Positions 47,968 to 56,424 of a stretch of DNA of 64,000 bases are shown piece after piece; position 1 is the stretch's first letter; every line of letters starts with the position of its first letter. Made by a program: the position numbers and the translations under genes. The notes beneath the pieces are model-generated. The model ran no database searches, was not told where the DNA came from, and was given only the letters and a program-made list of their open reading frames with translations. This DNA comes from Blastocatellia bacterium (GTDB lineage Bacteria > Acidobacteriota > Blastocatellia > Pyrinomonadales > Pyrinomonadaceae), in contig PMSM01000013.1 in assembly GCA_003168335.1 (NCBI GenBank), positions 186,001-250,000 of the forward strand, read 5' to 3'.

Positions 47968-48321
47968 TCAGCCCGGGGGCCAGGTCATCTCGCGGCCGCC
48001 CAGCACGTGCACGTGAAGGTGGAGAACGGACTGGCCCGCACCGCTCCCGGTGTTAATGACGGCGCGATAGCCCCCGCTCTCAGACAGTCCGTGTTCGTAG
48101 GCTACCCGAGCCGAAATGCGCAGCAGGTGACCGAGCAGAGATTCGTCTTTCGGTGACGCATCGTCGAGGGATTCCATGTGTTCGCGGGGAACGACGAGCA
48201 GGTGCGTGGGCGCTTGCGGATTAATGTCGCGAATGACGACGCAACGATTGTCTTGATAAATCACGTCGGCCGCAGCGCTGCCCGCTAGAATCTTACAAAA
48301 AAGGCAATCGGTCTCATTCAT
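47968..48321 (-). CDS. HIT-family nucleotide hydrolase
   Basis: The 117-residue protein shows CLFCKI near the N-terminus and the histidine triad HLHVHVLGG near the end. It belongs to the HINT branch, which cleaves phosphoramidates such as AMP-lysine or aminoacyl-AMP; the natural substrate is often unknown. The ATG at 48321 has no Shine-Dalgarno site, and TATTAT on the same strand ends six bases upstream, so the mRNA may be leaderless. A TTG two codons upstream is unlikely. Confidence 0.9.
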   Translation of the reverse strand: MNETDCLFCKILAGSAAADVIYQDNRCVVIRDINPQAPTHLLVVPREHMESLDDASPKDESLLGHLLRISARVAYEHGLSESGGYRAVINTGSGAGQSVLHLHVHVLGGREMTWPPG

Positions 48322-48373
48322 GGGCAAATAATACCACAGACCTCATCATCGTCTCAGTCACGTGAACCTAGTC

Positions 48374-48433
48374 TAGAGTTCAAGCTCCAGCTGGCCCTCT
48401 GGTCACCGCAACCTAAAGGTTGAACTCTAAACT
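48374..48433. repeat. Inverted repeat upstream of HIT and downstream of murA
   Basis: TAGAGTTCAAGC and GGTTGAACTCTAA are near-inverse over about 60 bp. It lies between murA (end) and HIT (start), both on the minus strand, and could terminate murA. Confidence 0.6.
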
Positions 48434-48449
48434 AAATTTGTGTCTGCCT

Positions 48450-49769
48450 TCACGCGTCGTCTTCTTCTTCTTCTTCCTGAGACGGCAGCGGTGAAGTGAC
48501 CGATTCACGCACGCGTTCAATGTCCGCGCCAACTTCCTTCAGCTTGGTTTCAATTTTTTCGTAGCCGCGATCGATGTGATAGACGCGATCGATTAAGGTC
48601 TCGCCTTCCGCTACCAGGCCGGCCAGCACCAGCGAAGCGGATGCCCGCAAGTCGGAAGCCTGCACGCGCGCGCCGATAAGTCGGCTCGGGCCGTCGACGG
48701 TCGCTGTGTCGTGGCTGATCTGAATTCGCGCACCCATTCGCTGCAGTTCCGAAGCGTGCATAAACCGGTTCTCGAAAATGGTCTCGGTAATTACGGATCG
48801 CCCGTTGGCTTGAGTCATCAGAGCCATGTATTGCGCCTGCATGTCTGTCGGAAAGCGCGGATAGGGTTCCGTGATCAAGTCGCCGGCTTTCAATCCACGC
48901 GGGCCACAGCGCACGTGCAAAGTGCTCTGGTTGATCTCTTCGATCTCGACCCCAACTTCGCGCAGCTTGGCGATGACGCGGTTACAGTGCTCGGGATTAC
49001 AGTCTCTGATTTCCAGTTCACCTTTCGTAATTGCGGCCGCCACAATGAAGGTCCCGGTTTCTATCCGATCAGGAATGATTGTGTGCTCGGCGCCGCCGAG
49101 TTCCGTAACTCCTTCGATCTGGATGGTCGGAGTGCCGGCCCCGCGCACGCGCGCGCCCATCTTGTTGAGCAGCTCAGCCAGATCCTTCACCTCCGGCTCG
49201 CGCGCCGCGTTGTGAATCGTCGTGGTGCCGTGCGCCAGCGTGGCCGCCATCATTAAATTTTCCGTGCCGGTGACTGAGACCTTCTCGAATTGAATTTCAG
49301 CGCCGACTAAACCGTCTTGCGGCGCGCGCGCCACGACGTCGCCGGCTTCGAGAAAAACTTCCGCGCCGAGCTTGGTAAAACCCGCGAGATGAAGATCAAT
49401 CGGACGCGCGCCAATGGCGCACCCGCCCGGAAGCGAAACGCGCGCCCTGCCGAAACGCGCGAGCAGCGGTCCCAGCGCCAGCACCGAAGCCCGCATTGTC
49501 TTTACCAGTTCGTAGGGCGCCGCCATGATCTCGATATGAGCGGCTGAGATTTTGTGCGTGCGCAGTTCGGGCGTCAGCACGTGCGCGCCGATGTCCTCCA
49601 GCAAACGCCGCTGGGTAATGATGTCTCGAACGTAAGGAATGTTGTGGAGAGTGATTGTTCCCGGCGTGAGAATAGCCGCGGCCATGCAGGGCAAGGCAGA
49701 GTTCTTCGCGCCGCTGATCGAAACGCGGCCTTTGATGGCGTGGCCGCCGCGAATACGAAATTTGTCCAC
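48450..49769 (-). CDS. murA: UDP-N-acetylglucosamine 1-carboxyvinyltransferase
   Basis: MurA transfers enolpyruvate from PEP to UDP-GlcNAc, the first committed step of peptidoglycan synthesis. The 439 residues form the usual two-domain inside-out barrel, with SGAKNSALP near the N-terminus, active-site Cys117 in PGGCAIG (the fosfomycin target) and RAGAALV-like [16 protein letters not shown] near the end. It starts with GTG. A Glu/Asp-rich tail (EEEEEDDA) is unusual and probably disordered. It follows aroK on the same strand by 54 bp. Confidence 0.97.
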   Translation of the reverse strand: MDKFRIRGGHAIKGRVSISGAKNSALPCMAAAILTPGTITLHNIPYVRDIITQRRLLEDIGAHVLTPELRTHKISAAHIEIMAAPYELVKTMRASVLALGPLLARFGRARVSLPGGCAIGARPIDLHLAGFTKLGAEVFLEAGDVVARAPQDGLVGAEIQFEKVSVTGTENLMMAATLAHGTTTIHNAAREPEVKDLAELLNKMGARVRGAGTPTIQIEGVTELGGAEHTIIPDRIETGTFIVAAAITKGELEIRDCNPEHCNRVIAKLREVGVEIEEINQSTLHVRCGPRGLKAGDLITEPYPRFPTDMQAQYMALMTQANGRSVITETIFENRFMHASELQRMGARIQISHDTATVDGPSRLIGARVQASDLRASASLVLAGLVAEGETLIDRVYHIDRGYEKIETKLKEVGADIERVRESVTSPLPSQEEEEEDDA

Positions 49770-49823
49770 GGGGAAAGATTAAAGGAAAAGACACGGAACC
49801 GCGAGTGGGGCGAGCGGGAAATC

Positions 49824-50351
49824 TTATGGAATAGCTCTCCGGCGCTTGATCGTCTCAGCTATCTGCGCGGCCACGTCATCTGCGCTCATCTTGTCGGTCA
49901 CCTCTACGCGAAGGTTGGCCAGCGCGTACTGGGGATGTCGCTCGCGATAAAGTTTTTCGGCACTGGGCGCATCGAGGGCTAACGGACGGGGCACCAGATG
50001 ATCTGTGATTCTTTGCCAACAGAGGTCGTACGGAGCATCGAGAAAAACTGTAACGCAGTCATGCTTATTTATTAGATCGCGATTTCTTTCAAGCGTCCAC
50101 GCACCGCCACCGAGCGCAATTATGCGCGGTTGTAACCGATCGAGAACTACCTGAAGGGCGGAGGTCTCAGCATCTCGGAAGGCGGACTCACCTCGCTCGC
50201 TGATTAATTCAGGAACGCTCATATTCTGTTGCGCGGAAATGATGGCGTCCAAATCGAGCATGCCGCAGTCAAGACGAGCCGCGAGAGCTTTAGCGACGGT
50301 CGTCTTTCCGCAGCCCATGAAGCCGACGATAATGATGCGAAGATCCTTCAT
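49824..50351 (-). CDS. aroK: Shikimate kinase
   Basis: AroK phosphorylates shikimate, the fifth step of chorismate synthesis. The 175 residues from ATG 50351 begin MKDLRIIIVGFMGCGKTT with the Walker A loop. Then come DLDAII for shikimate binding, IALGGGAW (Walker B-like), and DHLVPRPLAL in the lid. The upstream in-frame TTG at 50399 is unlikely. It lies between aroA (126 bp upstream) and murA, in one direction. Confidence 0.93.
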   Translation of the reverse strand: MKDLRIIIVGFMGCGKTTVAKALAARLDCGMLDLDAIISAQQNMSVPELISERGESAFRDAETSALQVVLDRLQPRIIALGGGAWTLERNRDLINKHDCVTVFLDAPYDLCWQRITDHLVPRPLALDAPSAEKLYRERHPQYALANLRVEVTDKMSADDVAAQIAETIKRRRAIP

Positions 50352-50477
50352 CCTGGGAACGCGAGCGCCCCCGCGCGCAACGGCTAGGCGTAGCTTCAAA
50401 TCCTAACTAAGCCCCTGTCGGAAAGGCAATGCCTTTCCGCGCTTCGGGCGGCGCAGCCGCAAACAAAATCCACGGAC

Positions 50478-51803
50478 TTATCTCTCAACCACCGATTCCA
50501 GCAACTCAAAAAATTCCGGAAAGGAAACAGCCACGCACTCCGAGTCTGTGATTTCGGTTTCGCCTTCGGCAAGCAAAGCCGCGACGGTGAACGCCATCGC
50601 GATGCGATGATCGCCGCGCGGGTCAACCTTCGCGCCGCGCAACCGTGCTTCACCGCCGACCCGCAAACCATCATCGAACTCCACGACTTCCGCGCCCAGC
50701 GCTCTGAGGTTCTGCGCCGTCGCGGCAATGCGATCAGATTCCTTTACTCGCAACTCCGCGGCGTTGCGAATTTCGATGCCGCCCTTGATTTGCGAGCCCA
50801 CCACCGCCAGCAGCGGCAGTTCATCAATCAACTGCGGGATTATCAAACCGCGGATCATCAACGGCGAGTCAGACGGTGAGGATGAATTGTGCCCTGCCGA
50901 GCCACGAACGCGAATTTCTCCCACAGGTTCATTGCTATCCTCCTGCATTTTGGTGATTTCGACATCCAGACCAAGCGCGCGCAATTGTTCCAGGAAGAGT
51001 ACGCGGGTTGGATTCACGCCAACGTCGCTCACCTCCAGAGACGATCCGGGAAGCAGTGCCGCAGCGGCGATGAAGTATGCGGCCGAGGAGATGTCGCCGG
51101 GAATCGAAACGTTGTGGGAGCTGAGACGCGCCGGACCTGTGACGGCCGCAAAGCGCGCATTTTTGCCTTTATGTTCCGCGTCGCCGGTTTCGATCTGAAC
51201 GCCAAAGCTGCGTAATATTCGTTCAGTGTGATCGCGCGTGATTTCGTTCTCTATGACTTCAGTCCGCCCCGTGGTGCTCAGACCGGCTAAGAGAATGCAT
51301 GATTTTACCTGCGCGCTGGCAACCAGCAATTCATAGCTGATCGCATTCAATTTCCTGTGACCGTGAATAACCAGCGGCGCCCGTCCATCGCGCGACGAAA
51401 TCCTTGCGCCCATCATCTGGAGCGGTTCAATGATTCGCCCCATCGGACGCGAAGACAATGACTCGTCACCGGTCAACGTTGATTTGAAATCCTGTCCAGC
51501 GAGAATTCCCGCGAGCAAGCGCATCGTGGTGCCGCTGTTGCCGCAATCGAGCGGCCCCGACGACTCACGCAGTCCGTCGATACCGGCGCCGTTTATCGCG
51601 AGGGCGGTGTTGTCACCTTCAATAGCGACGCCCAGCGCTGCCAAGCACGAAAGCGTGGCGGTGCAGTCCGCGCTGGTGGAGAAATTCCTGATTGACGAAG
51701 TGCCATCCGCCAGCGCCGCTGTCAGTGCGGCCCGATGCGAGATGGATTTGTCGCCGGGCATCGCCATCCGCCCGCGAATTGTTTTTGCCCCACGAATGAT
51801 CAC
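50478..51803 (-). CDS. aroA: 3-phosphoshikimate 1-carboxyvinyltransferase (EPSP synthase)
   Basis: AroA joins PEP to shikimate 3-phosphate, directly after aroK in the pathway. The 441 residues show PGDKSISHRAALTAALADG (about 16-34), LDCGNSGTTMRLLAGIL (about 83-99) and the C-terminal DHRIAMAFTVAAL. The start is GTG. AroA and MurA are homologous enolpyruvyl transferases, both encoded within this 3.3-kb block. A short palindromic segment lies after its 3' end at about 50420-50440. Confidence 0.96.
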   Translation of the reverse strand: MIIRGAKTIRGRMAMPGDKSISHRAALTAALADGTSSIRNFSTSADCTATLSCLAALGVAIEGDNTALAINGAGIDGLRESSGPLDCGNSGTTMRLLAGILAGQDFKSTLTGDESLSSRPMGRIIEPLQMMGARISSRDGRAPLVIHGHRKLNAISYELLVASAQVKSCILLAGLSTTGRTEVIENEITRDHTERILRSFGVQIETGDAEHKGKNARFAAVTGPARLSSHNVSIPGDISSAAYFIAAAALLPGSSLEVSDVGVNPTRVLFLEQLRALGLDVEITKMQEDSNEPVGEIRVRGSAGHNSSSPSDSPLMIRGLIIPQLIDELPLLAVVGSQIKGGIEIRNAAELRVKESDRIAATAQNLRALGAEVVEFDDGLRVGGEARLRGAKVDPRGDHRIAMAFTVAALLAEGETEITDSECVAVSFPEFFELLESVVER

Positions 51804-51878
51804 CAGCGAATCTTAACCTGATGATGCGCTGAAAGCGTAGTTTGACAAACTTCCGCGTGCCGGACGCAAGGCAACTTC

Positions 51879-51907
51879 TTGACAGGCGGCTAGCCGCCAT
51901 GTTAAAC
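51879..51907 (+). promoter_or_regulatory. Candidate promoter with palindromic spacer, RsbW-like operon
   Basis: TTGACA at 51879 and TTAAAC at 51902 are 17 bp apart. The spacer contains the perfect palindrome GGCGGCTAGCCGCC (51885-51898), an operator position. A second palindrome, TGCTATTGGATAGCA, lies at 51922. Confidence 0.5.
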
Positions 51908-51978
51908 GTCCGTCTTCCGTTTGCTATTGGATAGCAGCAGCCAAACCGCGAATCCCGGCGAGAAAGGTCGCGCCTTTT

Positions 51979-52392
51979 GTGACCGAACAAACGACTCGAC
52001 TCGTTTTGCCCAGCCACATTGAGGCGGTTGCTGACGCTGCCGCCGCCGCCACGGATTTTGTCAAGAGTTGCGGTCTCGATGAACAGGCCGCATTCACAAT
52101 CGACATGGCCGTGCGGGAAGCTGTTACCAATGCGATGGTGCATGGCAACCAGGAAGACGAAACAAAGTCGGTTGAGGTAATCTTTAACTGCCTGGGGAAT
52201 GCGCTGGAGATCGAAATCAGGGATCAAGGCGAAGGATTCGATCCGACGGGCGTGCCCGATCCGACCAAACCGGCGAACATCTTGAAGACCTCGGGACGCG
52301 GCATTTTCCTAATGCGCAGTTTTATGGACGAGGTCGAATGGTTCGCGCGACCCGAAGGCGGCACCACGGTGCGAATGGTGAAACGATTCTAA
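51979..52392 (+). CDS. RsbW/SpoIIAB-like anti-sigma serine kinase
   Basis: The 137-residue HATPase_c protein has the N box [11 protein letters not shown] (48-58, N51 and H55), G1 box RDQGEGFDP (81-89) and G2 box TSGRGIFLM. Such kinases phosphorylate a STAS-domain antagonist on Ser and release or hold a partner, in the classic case a sigma factor. No sigma gene is adjacent. Two STAS genes follow directly. The start is GTG. Confidence 0.9.
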   Translation: MTEQTTRLVLPSHIEAVADAAAAATDFVKSCGLDEQAAFTIDMAVREAVTNAMVHGNQEDETKSVEVIFNCLGNALEIEIRDQGEGFDPTGVPDPTKPANILKTSGRGIFLMRSFMDEVEWFARPEGGTTVRMVKRF

Positions 52393-52417
52393 AATTCCAA
52401 TAGGAGAACCCTCGATC

Positions 52418-52765
52418 ATGGCAGAACTTAATATCCGCGAGCGACAGGCCGGCGAAGTAACCGTTCTCGACATGGATGGCCGCATCACGATCGGCGAAGG
52501 CAGCGTAGCTTTGCGGAGCGCTGTTCGTCGCTTGCTGGAAGAAGGAAAGAAAAACATTCTGCTGAATCTGGCAGGCGTGGGCTATATCGATTCGAGCGGC
52601 ATCGGCGAGTTGGTGTCCAGCTACACCGCGATCAAGAATCAGGAAGGTCAGCTCAAGCTTCTCAGCCTGACAGAAAAGTTGCGAGACCTGCTCACGATCA
52701 CAAAGTTGTTGACCGTCTTTGACGCTTACGAAACCGAAAGTGACGCCCTCAGCAATTTCAAATAG
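52418..52765 (+). CDS. STAS-domain anti-sigma factor antagonist, copy 1
   Basis: The 115-residue protein is a complete STAS domain with [10 protein letters not shown] (56-65); S59 is the expected phosphorylation site. It lies 25 bp after the RsbW-like gene and is preceded by AGGAG. It shares most of its sequence with the next gene. Confidence 0.93.
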   Translation: MAELNIRERQAGEVTVLDMDGRITIGEGSVALRSAVRRLLEEGKKNILLNLAGVGYIDSSGIGELVSSYTAIKNQEGQLKLLSLTEKLRDLLTITKLLTVFDAYETESDALSNFK

Positions 52766-52842
52766 TCAGGCCGGTGATGTTAAGCCGAACTTAGTACCAA
52801 CGGTATCCGTATTCTTGACTGAGTATAAACCCAGGAGGTTTC

Positions 52843-53190
52843 ATGGCTGAGCTAAAAATCAAACAGCGCCAGGCCGGTGATGTGGCGATTTTGGATCTCG
52901 ACGGAGAAATTCGCATCGGCGACAGCGCTACGGCATTGCGCGGCGCGATTAGAGGTTTGATTGCCGGCGGCAACCAAAAGATCCTTCTGAATCTGGCGGG
53001 AGTCAGATACATCGATTCCAGCGGCATCGGCGAACTAATCGCCAACTACACCACAGTAGGTCGCGGTGGTGGCCAGCTGAAACTTCTAAACCTAACCGAT
53101 AAGGTTCAGGATCTGCTCGTAATCACTAAACTGCTTACCGTCTTCGACGTTTACGAGGAAGAGTCAGAGGCCTTGAGCAGTTTCAAATAG
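52843..53190 (+). CDS. STAS-domain anti-sigma factor antagonist, copy 2
   Basis: A tandem relative of the gene before, same length (115) and same [10 protein letters not shown] site. They differ mainly in residues 5-45 and around 68-78, the surface usually facing the kinase. It may respond to a different phosphatase or bind the same kinase with other affinity. It is preceded by AGGAGG. A terminator follows. Confidence 0.93.
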   Translation: MAELKIKQRQAGDVAILDLDGEIRIGDSATALRGAIRGLIAGGNQKILLNLAGVRYIDSSGIGELIANYTTVGRGGGQLKLLNLTDKVQDLLVITKLLTVFDVYEEESEALSSFK

Positions 53191-53237
53191 CCGGCGCTGC
53201 TGAAACCTTCAGGCAGGTCCGAGTATTTCGTATGGCA

Positions 53238-53267
53238 ACGGCCCAGTAAATCAGCTGGGCCGTTTTT
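53238..53267 (+). terminator. Intrinsic terminator after the STAS genes
   Basis: ACGGCCCAG and CTGGGCCGT form a 9-bp stem with a short loop, followed by TTTTT. It ends the RsbW-like/STAS unit. Confidence 0.85.
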
Positions 53268-53305
53268 GCGTGTCTCGGAGCCGGGCAACTGATATCATTT
53301 CAAAC

Positions 53306-53935
53306 GTGAGCCGCATAAAATTCGATCAGGCCGCCGGCGAGGCGCTGGCACAAGCCGTTCGCGATATCGAAAAAGACTCCGATGCCGAGATCGTCATCGT
53401 GGTACGCGGACGCTCGGGAACATACCGTCACGCGGATTATCTGTGCGGAGCGATCGTCGCCTTTGCCGGTCTCGTCTTTGTGCTGCTCTCTCCCTTTGAA
53501 TTTCATACCTACTGGGTCCCAATTGATGTGCTGGCGTTGTTTATTGCCGGGGCCTTCGTATCCTCGCGCACCGATTTTATCAGACGAACACTCACCTCGA
53601 AAGACTTTCGAGCGAAGGCCGCACGCACCGGCGCCGCCGCCATGTTTTACGAAGCCGGCATCGCCAATACTTCGGCTGAGAACGGCCTGCTGATCTATCT
53701 TTCGCTGCTCGAACGGCGCCTGGAAGTGATCGCCGATCGCGGCATTCTCAAAGCCGTACCGGCTTTAAAGTGGAACAACTCGGTGTTCGAACTGAAGCGG
53801 GTTGGGAGAAACCCCGCGCCTGAAAACCTGGTTAAGGCCGTGCGCGATATTGGCTTCCTGCTCGCCGAGCACATGCCCGCCACCGGCGAGAATCCGAACG
53901 AGTTGCCGGACGGCCCGCGCATTGAACTGAAATGA
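53306..53935 (+). CDS. TPM-domain protein with membrane segments
   Basis: The 209-residue protein (start GTG 53306) has an N-terminal stretch with IEKDSDAEIVIVVRGRSG, two membrane segments (about 45-85) and a TPM-like domain part with YLSLLERRLEVIADRGI. The TPM (DUF477) family is membrane-linked and found in photosystem assembly and other roles; activity is unsettled. No Shine-Dalgarno site is seen; TATCAT ends seven bases before the GTG. The stop overlaps the next start (ATGA). Confidence 0.75.
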   Translation: MSRIKFDQAAGEALAQAVRDIEKDSDAEIVIVVRGRSGTYRHADYLCGAIVAFAGLVFVLLSPFEFHTYWVPIDVLALFIAGAFVSSRTDFIRRTLTSKDFRAKAARTGAAAMFYEAGIANTSAENGLLIYLSLLERRLEVIADRGILKAVPALKWNNSVFELKRVGRNPAPENLVKAVRDIGFLLAEHMPATGENPNELPDGPRIELK

Positions 53936-55476
53936 ACTTCAATCGTGTCAATCCGACGTTGCGTAAAGCCGCGCTGATAAGTGGAGTAGCCCTCGCTGCC
54001 CTCTTGTTCACGTCGGACGTGCTCGCCCGCGTCGGTGGTGGGGGATCTTATGGCGGTGGAGGTGGTGGCGGCGGTGGCGGTGGAGGTGGCGGTGGAGCGC
54101 TCGTCTATCTGGTGATCAGATTACTGCTTTGGTTGACGATCGAACATCCCGTTATTGGTATTCCCGTCGATATCATAGTCATCGCGGCGGTGATTTATTG
54201 GTTCGCGCGGCCGTCGCGAAAGTCGGTTGATAGCGCGTCGTCCTCTATTTTCAGCCCTGACCCGGTTGCCGGCGCGGTCCAGCAGCAGGACTTCCAGCGC
54301 GCGTTCAATCAACTGCGACGATTCGATCCTAATTTCTCTGAAATAATTTTTGTTGATTTTTGTTACGCCCTTTACGGACGAGCTCATGAATCGCGCGGCC
54401 GCGGTCCGCAGGCCCTGGATGAGATCTCTCCATACTTGAGCGAGCCGGCGCGGGCTTCACTCCTGCAACTAAACCCGCCTAACCTGAAAGCGGTGGAGGG
54501 AATCATCGTCGGCGCGATGCAAGTCGCGGACGTCCGCGGGCTTGATACTCCCACCGTGGCAATCAGCGTTGAGTTCGACGCGAACTACACAGAGTTCACT
54601 CCTCGAGCAGGGGATCCGCGAGGTGAAATGAGCTATTACGTCCGCGAGCGCTGGGAGCTGGAACGTAAGCGCGACGTGCTTTCGCCCACCCCCGAGCAGG
54701 CGACGGCGTTGCACTGCCCACGTTGCGGCGCGGCTTTGCAGAAAGACACTGTCGGAGCCTGCGCGTTCTGCGGCACGAAGGTCGAAAGCGGTGAGTTTCA
54801 ATGGTATGTCAGCGGCATTACTACGCTTGAGCGCGAAGCGAAAGGTCCGCTGTTGACCGGCGATGTGCCGGAAGTGGGCACGAATTATCCGACGATCACA
54901 CAGCCCAACTTCCCCGCGGTGCGGGCGGCTTTTGAACAGAATAATCCGTCATTCTCATGGGCCGATTTTCAGGCGCGCGCGCGGCTGATCTTCAACGAGC
55001 TGCAAGATGCCTGGTCGACCTTGAATTGGGAACGCGCGCGGCCGCACGAAACCGACAATATCTTCCAGATGCATCGCTACTGGATCGACGCCTATCAACG
55101 GCAAGGGCTGCGCAACGCGCTCGACTCTCACCAGATCACCGCGATGCAGCCGGTAAAAATAAAGATGGACGCGTTCTACCACGCGATCACGCTTCGGATC
55201 TTTGCCGAAGGGTACGATTACACCGTGGACACAACCGGCCGCGTGGTGGCGGGCTCGAATAAGAACCTGCGCCGTTGGAGTGAATACTGGACTTTCATTC
55301 GCAACAGCAAGGCTAAGCCCGGGCCCGCGCGGGCCGACTTGAACTGCCCGAATTGCGGTGCTCCCTTGAAAGTAAATGCCACGGGTATTTGCGAATTTTG
55401 CGGCGGCAAGATCACTTCCGGTGAATTTGATTGGGTGCTCTCAAAGATCGAACAGGATGAAAGTTACAGCGGTTAG
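53932..55476 (+). CDS. Tim44-like-domain membrane protein with two zinc ribbons
   Basis: The 514 residues: signal-like N-terminus (about 12-33), a glycine run with 15 consecutive Gly (about 41-55), two membrane segments (about 57-90), a Tim44-like region (about 115-235), a zinc ribbon with CPRCG...CAFCG (about 263-282), a second alpha/beta part, and another ribbon CPNCG...CEFCG (about 465-485). It is translationally coupled to the TPM gene. Function unknown; the pair probably works together at the inner membrane. Confidence 0.75.
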   Translation: MNFNRVNPTLRKAALISGVALAALLFTSDVLARVGGGGSYGGGGGGGGGGGGGGGALVYLVIRLLLWLTIEHPVIGIPVDIIVIAAVIYWFARPSRKSVDSASSSIFSPDPVAGAVQQQDFQRAFNQLRRFDPNFSEIIFVDFCYALYGRAHESRGRGPQALDEISPYLSEPARASLLQLNPPNLKAVEGIIVGAMQVADVRGLDTPTVAISVEFDANYTEFTPRAGDPRGEMSYYVRERWELERKRDVLSPTPEQATALHCPRCGAALQKDTVGACAFCGTKVESGEFQWYVSGITTLEREAKGPLLTGDVPEVGTNYPTITQPNFPAVRAAFEQNNPSFSWADFQARARLIFNELQDAWSTLNWERARPHETDNIFQMHRYWIDAYQRQGLRNALDSHQITAMQPVKIKMDAFYHAITLRIFAEGYDYTVDTTGRVVAGSNKNLRRWSEYWTFIRNSKAKPGPARADLNCPNCGAPLKVNATGICEFCGGKITSGEFDWVLSKIEQDESYSG

Positions 55477-55611
55477 ATCGCAAGTCCTTAGTCAATTGCC
55501 TTCGATTGACCGTTGGTTTGCCGACTCAGGCCTCCGGGCACAGATTGTCTGAGGTAGCGAGGGGCCTTGTGGCCCAAAGTTTGCTGCATGCGACCGCCGC
55601 GCTCAGAAAGC

Positions 55612-55640
55612 TTGACGCTCGCGAGCCCGCTTGCTAGACT
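55612..55640 (+). promoter_or_regulatory. sigma70-type promoter of carD
   Basis: TTGACG at 55612 and TAGACT at 55635 with an optimal 17-bp spacer. The distance to the carD ATG is 107 bp. Confidence 0.65.
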
Positions 55641-55746
55641 CGATTCAGATCAAGGGACAAACCCGAACACAATCTCGCGTAATTTTTTTTCAATAAGCCG
55701 CAGCATGCGACTTGCCAGGTGCTCGTAAAACTAGTCGGAGGGGATT

Positions 55747-56298
55747 ATGGTAGGCTTCAAGGTCGGCCAGAAAGTTGTTTATCCAAACCACGGTATCGGC
55801 ACAATCGAACAGATCGAACAGAAGCAAATCGGCGCCGTAGCGCTGCCGTTTTACACTCTTCGACTGGCCGCAACCAATTCGTTGGTCCTGGTTCCGGTTT
55901 CAAATGCTGCTGAAGTTGGTTTGCGTCGTCCGATTTCTTCGGCCGAATGCGACACACTTTTTACGGCCCTGTCCGGGGACTTCGTCACACCTGCCAACGA
56001 TTGGAAGGATCGCTTCAAGGATTTTTCCGACAGGATGCGCACCGGCAATATTTTTGAGGTGGCTGAAGTGCTCAAGCATCTGCATTATCTCAGCCAGGTC
56101 AAACCTCTTTCATTTCGCGAGCAGCGGATGCTGGAGCGCTCTCGGTACCTTGTAGTGTCGGAACTCGCATCGGTTTGCCGCCAGGCTGAGTGCCACATCG
56201 AACCCCGCGTCGATCACGCATTAGAGCAAGCTCGCGCCCGGCACGAACGTCGGGCCAACGGCCCCGCTCGCGCCGCCGCCGCCGCCGGCAGTAACTGA
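55747..56298 (+). CDS. carD: CarD-family RNA polymerase-binding regulator
   Basis: CarD binds the RNA polymerase beta subunit and stabilises the open complex at many promoters, notably for rRNA. The 183 residues start with the RID domain (FKVGQKVVYPNHGIGTIEQIE, 4-24). The helical DNA-binding domain follows (about 65-160). An Ala/Gly/Arg-rich tail ends the protein. The start has GGAGGGGATT upstream. It occurs in Acidobacteriota as well as actinobacteria and spirochaetes. Confidence 0.93.
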   Translation: MVGFKVGQKVVYPNHGIGTIEQIEQKQIGAVALPFYTLRLAATNSLVLVPVSNAAEVGLRRPISSAECDTLFTALSGDFVTPANDWKDRFKDFSDRMRTGNIFEVAEVLKHLHYLSQVKPLSFREQRMLERSRYLVVSELASVCRQAECHIEPRVDHALEQARARHERRANGPARAAAAAGSN

Positions 56299-56424
56299 AA
56301 CCAACTAAAATCAATTATTCGCGCCCAATGATGCCGCGTTGACACCGCCCGCTTAATGAGGCGGGCCGGTAGACGTGATAAGATATGGGCAAATTTGCTC
56401 CCGCTTTATTTGTTCAAATACACG

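Noticed and set aside
54040-54096. Gly-run in the Tim44-like gene as a sequencing or assembly error
   Set aside because: Codons vary between GGT, GGC, GGA and the frame continues on both sides, so it is a real low-complexity region.
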